Assembly: GCF_000283155.1 (NCBI RefSeq) | Contig: NW_004454193.1 | Location: forward strand, 9,363,693-9,427,692 | Source: Ceratotherium simum simum | Lineage: Eukaryota; Chordata; Mammalia; Perissodactyla; Rhinocerotidae | DNA: 64,000 bases | Direction of reading: 5' to 3' | Position numbers and translations under genes: made by a program | Part shown: piece after piece, positions 56,157-64,000 of the stretch | Layout of the letters: each line of letters begins with the position of its first letter | Numbering within the stretch: the first letter of the stretch is position 1 | Notes under the pieces: generated by a model | What the model was told of the DNA's origin: nothing | Seen by the model: the letters and a program-made list of their open reading frames with translations, nothing else | Databases searched by the model: none

Positions 56157-56405
56157 TTTTTTTTTTTTTTTTTGTGAGGAAGATCAGCTCTGAGCTAACA
56201 TCCAGTGCCAATCCTCCTCTTTTTGTCGAGGAAGATTGGTCCTGAGCTAACATCCATGCCCATCTTGCTCTACTTTATATGGGACGCCGCCACAGCATGG
56301 CTTGACGAGCCGTGTGTCAGTGCACTCCCGGGATCCGAACCTGCAAACCCTCAGACCGCCACAGCAGAGTGCATGCACTTAACCGCTGTGCCACCAGCCA
56401 GGCCC
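56157..56405 (-). mobile_element. ERE SINE, minus strand, with 16-bp duplication
   Basis: Poly(T) then GTGAGGAAGATCAGCTCTG, GGGACGCCGCCACAGCATGG, GGATCCGAACCTGC, head complement CCACCAGCCAGGCCCC. CTGCATAGGCAGTCTT (56141-56156) versus CTGCATAGGCAATCTT (56406-56421), 15 of 16. Confidence 0.95.
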
Positions 56406-56662
56406 CTGCATAGGCAATCTTGCCCCTCACTTGAGGAGGTGGGGTTCTTGGCTTATGTTGCTTTGATCTCACCCCCACTTTGGGGCTTCTCCTGAAGCTG
56501 AAATGAGAGAGTCTTCTTTTAGCGTCCTGTTACACATGTAAAGACAAATTGCAGGAATATCTAAGAGAAACCAACAAATACAACAGTGCTGGTAGACGTT
56601 CCCTCACTTATTTCAGTCTTCGTGGGACTAGGTAGAGGAAAAAAAGTAAGAATATTAAAGAT

Positions 56663-56874
56663 GGGCCGGCCCCGTGGCTTAACGGTTAAGTGCGTGCGCT
56701 CGGCTGCCGGCGGCCCGGGTTCGGATCCCGGGTGTGAACCGACGCACCGCTCCTCCGGCCATGCTGAGGCTGCGTCCCACATACAGCAACTAGAAGGATG
56801 TGCAGCTATGACAGACAACTATCTACTGGGGCTTTGGGGGAAAAATAAATAAATAAAATCTTTAAAAAAAAAAA
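56663..56874 (+). mobile_element. Full-length ERE1 SINE with perfect 15-bp duplication
   Basis: Head GGGCCGGCCCCGTGGC, A-box region GGCTTAACGGTTAAGTGCG, B-box GGGTTCGGATCCCGGG, tail GGGGCTTTGGGGGAAAAATAA and a pure A run. AAGAATATTAAAGAT is exact at 56648-56662 and 56875-56889. Both internal promoter boxes look intact: the best-preserved SINE in the window. Confidence 0.97.
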
Positions 56875-56889
56875 AAGAATATTAAAGAT

Positions 56890-57608
56890 AATAATAATAA
56901 TATAATTAATATTATAATTATTTAAATAATTATAGTATTTTAATATTATATAGAGAATATACATTAATAATATATCTATTTATTGATAAACTAAAAGAAT
57001 AACATAACAATAAACTCAATATTCTAAACTCTATCCTTTGGAAAGAGTAGACTTCTTTTCAAGCATGAATAGAAAAAATTATAAAAATGAACCCAAAGGA
57101 AAACCCATTATACATAACAAGTTACAAATAGTACAAATCACATTCTCTGATCATATAACACAATAAACCTAGAAATAAATTAAAAAGTAGAAGCAAAACA
57201 TCAACCATTTGAGAATGTCAAGCCTTTCTATCAAACTACCTTTAGACAAAAAACAAATTTATAAACTATTTGGGAAACGATACTGATGAAACACTACATA
57301 TCAAAACTCATAGAGCTGGAGCTGTACTCGGAGGAAAATGCCTAGTCTTAAAACTCTCCTTACAGAATAAGAAAGAAAAACAAAGTACAGCAGTCAATTG
57401 AGTTTGCCCAAGAAGCAGAGATGAGTAACATGGTTTTTCCTTTGGGAGTTTCCTGAGTGAGGTGCCCATTTTATTAAACTCCCCACAGTCAACACTCTAG
57501 TTAGGCAAAACACTTAAAATGCAAAGCAATAAATGTATCAAACCAACACACTGTACACTTCAAACTTACACAATGTTATATGTCAATTATATCTCAATAG
57601 AAAATTTA
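56890..57608. other. Intergenic, AT-rich, L1-like
   Basis: 57000-57420 (GATCATATAACACAATAAACC, ATAGAGCTGGAGCTGTACTCGG) looks like plus-strand L1 ORF2 remains; 57530-57605 is an L1-type 3' end. No intact frame. Confidence 0.5.
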
Positions 57609-57615
57609 AAAAAAA

Positions 57616-57815
57616 TTTTTTTTTTTTTTTTTGGTGAGGAAGATTAGCCCTGAGCTAACATCCATGCCAATCCTCCTCTTTTCTTTATGTGGGACACTGC
57701 CACAGCACGGCTTGATAAGCAGTGTGTAGGTCTGTGCCCGGGATCCAAACCTGCGAACTCTGGGCTGCCAAAGCAGAGCGTGCGGACTTAACTACTATGC
57801 CACTGGGCTGGCCCC
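57616..57815 (-). mobile_element. ERE SINE, minus strand
   Basis: Poly(T), GGTGAGGAAGATTAGCCCTG, GGGACACTGCCACAGCACGG, GGATCCAAACCTGCG, head complement CCACTGGGCTGGCCCC. AT-rich flanks (TTAAAAAAATTTTT / TTAAAAATTTTTTTT) fit a duplication. Confidence 0.93.
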
Positions 57816-57904
57816 TTAAAAATTTTTTTTTAATAAAAAAAAAGTAAATACCACAACTCTGAGGCTTATTCAGAGCTCAGTAAGTTAGCCATTAAGTAGT
57901 TTTG

Positions 57905-58585
57905 TTTATTTAGAAACATATATTGAGATATAATTCACATACCATACAATTCACCTGCCTAAAGTTTAAAATTCAGCGGCTTTTAGTATATTCACAGATT
58001 CATGCACTCACCACCATAATAAATTTTAGAACATTTTCATTACCATTAAAAAAATCCATACCAGGGCCAGCCCTGGTGGCCTAGTGGTTAAGTTTGATGC
58101 ACTCTGCCTTGGTAGCCTGGGTTCAGTTCCTGGGTGCAGACCTACACCACTGAGCCAGTGGCCGTGCTGTGGCGGGAACCCACATACAAAATAGAGGAAG
58201 ATTGGCAAGAGATGTTAGCTCAGGGTGAATTTTCCTCAGGAAAAAAAAAAAAACCATACCCATTGGCAGTCACTCCCCATTTCTCCTTGGCACCCCACTC
58301 CCAGCCCCTGGCAACCACTAATCTGCTGTCTCTCTGGATTTGTCTATTCTGGATATTTCATATAAATGGACTCATACGATATGTGGGGAGAGCAGGAATG
58401 GAGAATGACTGCTTAATGGATTTGGGGGTGATGAAAAAATTCTGGAACTAGATGGTTCCCCCTAGATGGAACTAGATATTGCACAACACTGTGAATCTAT
58501 TGAACAGCACTGAATTGACACTTTAAAATAGCCAATTTTATGTTATGTACTTTACCATAATAATAATAAAAAAAAAAAATCCAAA
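57905..58585. mobile_element. Two opposing L1 3' ends with an ERE inside
   Basis: 57905-58386 is a minus-strand L1M 3' UTR (TTGAGATATAATTCACATACC, CTGGCAACCACTAATCTGC, ATTTCATATAAATGGAC). 58387-58585 is a plus-strand L1 3' end (GAATGACTGCTTAATGG, TGCACAACACTGTGAATC, ending in A-rich). The junction near 58387 is abrupt. Confidence 0.65.
58065..58252 (+). mobile_element. ERE SINE, plus strand
   Basis: GGGCCAGCCCTGGTGGCC, GGTTCAGTTCCTGGG, GCCGTGCTGTGGCGGGAACC, AGATGTTAGCTCAGGGTG, A tail. CCATACC abuts both ends. Confidence 0.93.
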
Positions 58586-60149
58586 CTAAGGGAACCCAGT
58601 ATTTGTGAAGTCATTGGACAGGATCATATCCAATTTAAGAATGAGTTATGAATATTTAAGTGAATTATTTTTTGTCACATTGTATTAAAAGAAACAAACA
58701 TTACCAGCAAAATATCCCCCAAAACAACAAATATTTAAGCTTATTTAATTAAAACAAGGAGTTTAGGCATTTTGTTTCTTCAACAGCAAGGTATAATAAT
58801 CTTAACAAAACAAACATATGGAGTTAAAAAATGTTGTTGCTGTAAACAGGAAATGTGTTGTTGCCTTTTAGTCGACTATGTTCTCTGAGCCAATCTGCAA
58901 GGCTTCGATTGTCAGGTTACAAGGCTGGCTTCACCTTGCTCTTTATGTTTATTTACAGACTAGGAAAGAAAGATAATCCTCAGCTGTTTCAAGTCCCTAA
59001 CGATTTCTCACTTCAGCACCATTAAGCTGCATGGACAGAACAAGCTATCGCCTCAGTAGCTGCTGCCCAGTCCCTTGGGGAGGGGGCGGGGGGGGGGCTA
59101 ATCGTCTCCCCCAGAGGCTCCTGAAGGTGCTAACGCTCAAAAGAGTGGCATCAAATTCTAGAGCAAATTCAAGGCGTCTACCATGGCTGTGCTAACCATT
59201 CTTCTGTTTCCACGTGAGGGAACATTACGGTCAGTTTCTGAATGGTTTGTGACTTTTAGAAATAAAATTATTCAAGAATACTGCAACTAAGCATTCGTAG
59301 AGTAATTTGTGATATTGGCTGCACATTAGAATCATATGGGGGGCTTTTAAAACCCTCCATGCCCTGGTCCCACCCCAGACCTACAGAATCAGGTGCTGGG
59401 GGTGGGGCTCGGGCGTCAGCGGTGCTTTAAAGCCCCCCAGGTGTGTCCAGTGTGCGGAGGAGGCCGGGTGTAACGGCATGAGAAGCTTGACAATCAAGAA
59501 GGCTGAAACACCTTCCAGCCTCCAGCACCAAAGCTACTCAACTTTGAAGGAATAAACTTGTAGGAGAGATGCAAGTCCCACTCCCAAAGGAACTCTTCAG
59601 AGGTTCTGTTAGGAAAGCCCCGGGCAAGCTAAGTGGATGGAAGGAACACAAGGGACAGATGAACAAGCCTCCATTCACTCACTCACCCACTCAGGATTCA
59701 TTCATTCACTCGCTCATTCATTCACTCAACATCTCTTAGGCTCCCCTCTGTGCCAGACCCTGTGCTGGGCCCTGGGGAAACTGAGCTAGAAGGAAACCCC
59801 AGTGCCTGGCTCCAGAAAGCTCCAAGTCTGGCAACCGAGAACGGAAAGTGCTCTGGGAGAAGCGTGTCCTGGGTGTCACGGAGCATCAAGGGAAAGAGCT
59901 TGTCACCTCACCGGGCAGAGGCAGGAGGAAGAAGCACCCTGGAAAACGCCTTTCTGGAAGGAGGGGACACCTGACTGAGACCTGGAGCGGGACCAGGTGT
60001 GAGCCAAGTGCTGCCCGTCTGAGAAATCAGCAGCAAATCCCCCGTGAATGTGGTGCCAGCCTGGAATCTTCTAGACACATCCGTGTCTGGTCCCACCCCC
60101 AGAGGCTCAGGTTTAATTAGTCTGCAGTGGAGCCTAGGCATTTATATAT
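58586..60149. other. Intergenic, few repeats
   Basis: 59300-59420 is a MER5-type hAT fragment (GGCTGCACATTAGAATCATATG...CCCACCCCAGACC). 59670-59740 is a degenerate CATT/CACTC tetranucleotide run leading into an L2/L3-type piece. 58700-59260 and 59840-60120 are unassigned. Confidence 0.5.
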
Positions 60150-60715
60150 ATTTTTAAATACCATTATAATTTTTTTATTGAGGTGAAATTCACATGATCT
60201 AAAATTAACCATTTTAAAGTGAACAATTCAGTGGCATTTAATACATTCACAATGTCGTGCAACCACCACCTCTATTTGGATCCAAAACGTCTTCATCACC
60301 CTAAATAAAACCCTAGATGCATTAAACAGTCACTCCCTATCCCCCCTTTCCCCAGCCCCTGGCAACCACCAATCTGCTTTCTGTCTCTATGGATTTAACT
60401 ATTCTGGATATTTCATATTTCATATAAAAGGAATCGTAGAATATGGGACCTTTCGTATCTACCTTCTTTCACATAGCATAATATTTTCAAGGTTCATCCA
60501 CGTTGTAGCATGTATCAGTACTTCATTCCTTTTTAAGGCTGAATAATATTCCATTGTATGGATATACCACAATTTGTTTATCTATTCATCTGTCAATGGA
60601 CACGTGGGTTGTGTCCACCTTTTGGCTATTGTGAATAGAGCTGCTATGAACATTCAGACACACAAGTGTTTGTTTAACATCTGTTTTCAATCTTCTGGGG
60701 TATATACTGGACATC
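60150..60715 (-). mobile_element. L1M 3' region, antisense
   Basis: TTATTGAGGTGAAATTCACATG, CAGCCCCTGGCAACCACC, CATTGTATGGATATACCAC and TATTGTGAATAGAGCTGC, covering 3' UTR and the end of ORF2. Confidence 0.85.
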
Positions 60716-61149
60716 TATATTTTCTAAAAGCTCCCCCCAAGGATTCTAATGTTCATCCAAGGTTGCAAACCACAGAATTGGAGCAGTGGTCCCCAAACCG
60801 TGGTTCTGGTTTAATAGATTTCCAGACCTTGCTCGGGACAGCCTGATTTAGTGGCTCAGGGAATCTCTCTCCCTGGCCCTCCTCCACCTTGGTGTCTCCT
60901 TCCTCGTATTGACAGGCCAGCCTACCTGTCAGCCTCAGGAATGCCTCTGACAACATACCCTTCTCAAGTCCAGGAACACCCCCTTCCTCTCTGAGAGAGG
61001 TCCCTCACTTCCCCAGCTCAGGGCCCCCGGGGCCCCCTGGCTGGTTCTTCTGGAGCCCACTCCAGGTGAGGCCAAGATGCTCCTCATCCTTCCTGCCTGG
61101 GCCAGCCTCTGCTCCATCTCCTGGGGGTGATTCTTGGGCACCCCTACGC
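60716..61149. other. Intergenic, MER5-like scrap then unassigned
   Basis: AAAGCTCCCCCCAAGGATTC and GAGCAGTGGTCCCCAAACCG are hAT-type ends. 60900-61150 is GC-rich, without recognised content. Confidence 0.4.
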
Positions 61150-61694
61150 CCCAGGAACAAATCATCGTGTTTAGAGATAGTGCAGTACGAATTGATCTTT
61201 ACAGCCCAAAGCCCTCTGACTCTGTAAGGACATATTTGGGCTACAGATGTGCCACCATCCATACGGCTCCACAGGACATCCTGGTCTGAAGCATTGGTAT
61301 ATTCTTGTTACAAGTGACCACACAGTTGCCACTAAGAGCCTTTTACATGTGTACGACTAAAAGGCCCATCCTGGTGACTTCTCCAAGCAAGGAAACTGCT
61401 CCAAAAGTGACCACTCAACCTCCAGAGACAGAAAACCACCAACAACTTGCAAATGGCACTTCTCTACCTTCAAAAGAGTTCAAGTCCATGGGCACTGGTT
61501 ATTTAGAGAAACCAAAATTGTTTAGATTCTGGCACCAGTGTCAAATTCAAGGACATCATGGGACCTCTGTGAGTGCTCACAAACTTACCTGCGGTGACCT
61601 CTTAGAGAGGCACAGCAGCCACTTCCCTCCCCTGAGACCTGGACAACCAGGGAAGCAAAGATTTCGAAGTGACTCTAAAAATCTTGAGCAATAA
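61150..61694 (+). pseudogene. Unassigned open-frame region (possible gene fragment or retrocopy)
   Basis: A plus frame of about 50 codons ends at a TGA near 61288 and includes VRTYLGYRCATIH. A second open frame runs from 61305 (TTG) or the first ATG (about 61344) to TAA at 61692. AATAAA overlaps that stop. The second frame encodes a basic, Ser/Thr/Gln-rich product (for example TAPKVTTQPPETENHQQ, HHGTSVSAHKLTCGDLL) that I do not recognise. YLGYRCA faintly recalls the NLGFRCA end of formylglycine-generating enzymes; this may be chance. No splice sites, promoter or tandem frames confirm coding. Confidence 0.2.
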
Positions 61695-61789
61695 ATGCAA
61701 AACTTTGGAAATACTCTTGTCTCTACAAGCCAGGGAGCAAAGCCAGTTTAATACATTTAATCTGCAAACAGAAATACTTATAACATTTA

Positions 61790-62010
61790 TTTTTACTATG
61801 GGCCAAACTCTCTGCTCAATGCCTTAGCACATATTATCTCATTTAATCCTCACCACTACCATGTGAGGCAGAATTTATTAGCCACATTTTAAAAACGAGG
61901 AGACTGAGGCCCAGAGAGGTAAACAATTTGCCCAAGGTCACACAGCTAGTAAGCAGTGGGGCTGGGATGCAAACTCAGATCCGTTTGACTTCAAAGTGTG
62001 TGCTCCAAAG
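61790..62010 (-). repeat. MIR SINE, antisense
   Basis: ATTATCTCATTTAATCCTCAC, GAGGAGACTGAGGCCCAGAG, GCCCAAGGTCACACAGC and TAGTAAGCAGTGGGGCTGGG. Confidence 0.88.
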
Positions 62011-62146
62011 GACGGATATTCTCTTGAAAACTGTATGTTGAGAAAGAAATGACCTACCGATCCGCACAGATGCTGCTCTCACTCAGAGCGGTAAGAAGGA
62101 TCCAAAAATGATATTCACTGGGGGTGTTTAAAAAAATAAAACATGG

Positions 62147-62362
62147 GGGCCCGCCCGGTGGCGTAGCGGCTAAGTGCACTGCGCTTCAGGGTGGCCCAGG
62201 ATTCGGATCCCGGGCGCGGACTGACGCACCGCTTATAAGCCGTGCTGTGGCGGCGTCCCATAGAAAGTAGAGGAAGATGGGCACGGATGTTAGCCGAGGA
62301 CCAGTCTTCCTCAGCAAAAAAGAGGAGGATTGGCATCGGATGTTAGCTCAGGGCTAATCTTC

Positions 62363-62389
<27 letters not shown>
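62147..62389 (+). mobile_element. ERE SINE with (CA)n in place of the A tail
   Basis: GGGCCCGCCCGGTGGCG, GGATTCGGATCCCGGGC, GCCGTGCTGTGGCGGCGTCC, two tail units (AGAGGAAGATGGGCACGG, GAGGAGGATTGGCATCGG), then about 13 CA units. Duplication AAAATAAAACATGG (62133-62146) versus AAAATAGAACATGG (62390-62403), 13 of 14. Confidence 0.95.
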
Positions 62390-62394
<5 letters not shown>

Positions 62395-62403
62395 AGAACA
62401 TGG

Positions 62404-63282
62404 CGTAAGCTAACTGCTAGACTGTGCAGTCTTTGAGGTGAAGGACCCAGTGGACACCCGTGGCTCACACCTAGCCCGGGACTGGGTGTAAACAGTGCTG
62501 GGAGACACTGGCCATTGATGACATCCCACTTCCTATAATGAGAGGTCTAGTTATTCCTATGGCCCCCAAAGTGATGTGTTTTGTGGAGAAGTTATGGGTT
62601 AGACTGATCTTTAAAATTTAGTAACTCATAAATCAATAAAAGTACATCTTTTTAGAGCTTCTATTTCACAAGATGAGGTTGTAAAACATTATTCATTTTG
62701 GACAACAAAGGTTGTCCCAGAGGCTTAGAGGGTTCCAGGAGAGTTGCAACAGAAATGGGAACATTCTTTCCTCGAGTGGGTAAGTTTTGAGCTCTCCTTC
62801 TTTCCCGACGTGACCACACACACACATTATCACTCACCCATTGTCCCAGAAAGTCCAGCCAGTGAGCTTGTGTAGTTAAATACTTCTGTCCCCAAGCCAC
62901 CCCGCCAACCAAATGCCACCCTGGCGCTTATGTGCGATGATCATTCCGGCCGGTAGGTGGCAATCTTGATTGCGACATTCTGCACCCAGGGTTTCTCAAA
63001 AGGGCCGCTAGTGCAGCACTCGAGAAAATTAACGTAAAAAGGTTTTTACTCTGAGGATTCCTTGGCCGATAAGCTATGTGCAAACAGCTGGAGAAAAATG
63101 CTCAAAAGCAAACAGCGCTTTCCCTGGTTTCGGCTCACTGTTTTTAGAAGGAACTGCTTTTCTAAAAAGAAAAACTGCTTGCTTTTGTCAACTTATTGAA
63201 AATTTATTATTAAATTCAACTTATTAAAACTTTAATTATAATTTTGGTGGGGTTTTTTTCCATTAGTGTCAGGTGGCTTTTT
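62404..63282. other. Intergenic, no recognised feature
   Basis: Unique-looking, becoming AT-rich after 63,160. Includes GTGACCACACACACACATTATC near 62810. No gene evidence. Confidence 0.5.
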
Positions 63283-63297
63283 CATTTGCCTCATTTT

Positions 63298-63414
63298 TTT
63301 CTTTTTATTTATTTTATTGAAGTCATATTGGTTTATAACATTACATAAGTTTCAGATATACATCATTATATTTCTACTTCTGTATAGACGGCATTGTGTT
63401 AACCACCAAAGGTC
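63298..63414 (-). mobile_element. Very short L1 3' UTR insertion with perfect 15-bp duplication
   Basis: ATTGAAGTCATATTGGTTTAT and TTTCAGATATACATCATTATA match the 3' UTR of the L1 at 3542. CATTTGCCTCATTTT is exact at 63283-63297 and 63415-63429. Only about 117 bp was copied. Confidence 0.93.
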
Positions 63415-63459
63415 CATTTGCCTCATTTTCCAAGATGGCTTAGCACCCGGACTTTCTTT

Positions 63460-63772
63460 CCTTTTTTTTTTTTTTTGTGAGGAAAATCAGTCCTGAGCTA
63501 ACATCCATGCTAATCCTCCTCTTTTTGCTGAGGAAGACTGGCCCTGAGCTAATGTCTATTGCCAATCCTCCTCCTTTTTTTTTTTTCCCCCCAAAGCCCC
63601 AGTAGATAGTTGTATGTCATAGTTGCACATCCTTCTAGTTGCTGTATGTGGGATGTGGCCTCAGCCTGGCCGGAGAAGCGGTGCGTGTGCGTCGGTGCGT
63701 GCCTGGATCCAAACCCGGGCCGCCAGCAGCGGAGCGCGCTCACTTAACCGCTAAGCCACGGGGCCGGCCCTC
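63460..63772 (-). mobile_element. Composite ERE: ERE1 joined to an ERE2-type tail
   Basis: 63460-63577 is an ERE2-like double tail (GTGAGGAAAATCAGTCCTG, GAGGAAGACTGGCCCTG). 63578-63770 is a full ERE1 (CAAAGCCCCAGTAGATAG to head complement ACGGGGCCGGCCC). ACTTTCTTT occurs at both outer edges (63451-63459; 63774-63782). Either ERE1 landed in a truncated ERE2, or the two were copied together. Confidence 0.88.
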
Positions 63773-63782
63773 CACTTTCTTT

Positions 63783-64000
63783 TTACTCCTCAGCGCGCTC
63801 TGGCCTGGCCTCCACCTCTGCCTTCACCAATCTACCAAATTGCTGATGCAACTCACCAATTACCTCAAAGTTGCTCAATCTACTAGACACTGACCTGTCC
63901 TCAGTCTGGTTTTGCTAACAGCACGCGACATGGTTGAGCCTCACCTTTTCCGTCATCTCTCCTCCCTGGGCTTCCCCGACCCCACACTTGCCTGGTTTTT
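63783..64000. other. Intergenic window end, possible L2
   Basis: Pyrimidine-rich, with CTCTGGCCTGGCCTCCACCTC, CAGTCTGGTTTTGCTAACAGC and CACTTGCCTGG; no clear call. Confidence 0.35.

Noticed and set aside
56663..56740. tRNA-like A and B boxes
   Set aside because: They belong to the ERE1 SINE head. No cloverleaf or anticodon stem supports a real tRNA gene, and the same applies to the other ERE heads.
1..64000. CRISPR arrays, bacterial operons, phage or plasmid systems
   Set aside because: Introns, mammalian SINE/LINE/LTR content and low gene density show nuclear mammalian DNA. No regularly spaced repeats exist beyond simple microsatellites.
34329..64000. GINS3 or another neighbour gene in the right half
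   Set aside because: I searched for exon-like conserved frames with splice sites and found none. By human synteny GINS3 should lie further right.

Overview
This window is nuclear DNA from a perissodactyl mammal, most likely a horse or another Equus. At least 13 tRNA-derived SINEs of the equine ERE family are present, with heads beginning GGGCCGGCCCCGTGG and tails of the GAGCTAACATC / GAGGAAGAT type. They sit among mammalian L1, L2, MIR, MaLR LTR and hAT-Charlie repeats. Exons are short, in phase, and separated by kilobase introns. The gene order CCDC113 (forward) then PRSS54 (reverse) matches human chromosome 16q21. In human, GINS3 follows, so the right half is probably the PRSS54-GINS3 intergenic desert.

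Layout. Positions 1-20,407 hold the six 3'-most coding exons of CCDC113 (CFAP263) on the plus strand. The first coding exon visible starts at 515, and the upstream exons lie outside the window. An ATTAAA poly(A) signal is at 20,446. Positions 20,843-34,294 hold the complete coding part of PRSS54 on the minus strand, in five coding exons. The two genes are tail to tail, with stop codons 435 bp apart. From about 34.3 kb to the end I find no convincing protein-coding gene. This part is mostly repeats: old hAT elements (36.5-38.2 and 52.9-54.1 kb), L1M/HAL1 fragments (38.2-46 kb), a young 5'-truncated L1 with a 17-bp target-site duplication (41.35-43.02 kb), and most of the EREs, several in 56.1-58.3 kb.

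Biology. CCDC113 is a coiled-coil axonemal/centriolar-satellite protein that works with CCDC96 in ciliated cells and sperm flagella. PRSS54 is a testis-associated S1-fold pseudoprotease. All three catalytic positions are substituted here, so it cannot act as a serine protease. The genes are unrelated in sequence but are both linked to male germ cells or flagella, and their convergent 3' ends may interact.

Points worth checking in PRSS54 are an apparent frame change between the upstream ATG and the signal peptide, a non-GT (GC) donor at the end of its second coding exon, and a weak GTTAAT donor at the end of its third. I found no new defence, toxin or mobile-element system. The rest is ordinary mammalian repeat archaeology, with some well-preserved insertions. 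All repeat family names rest on recognition from memory; RepeatMasker/Dfam was not run.
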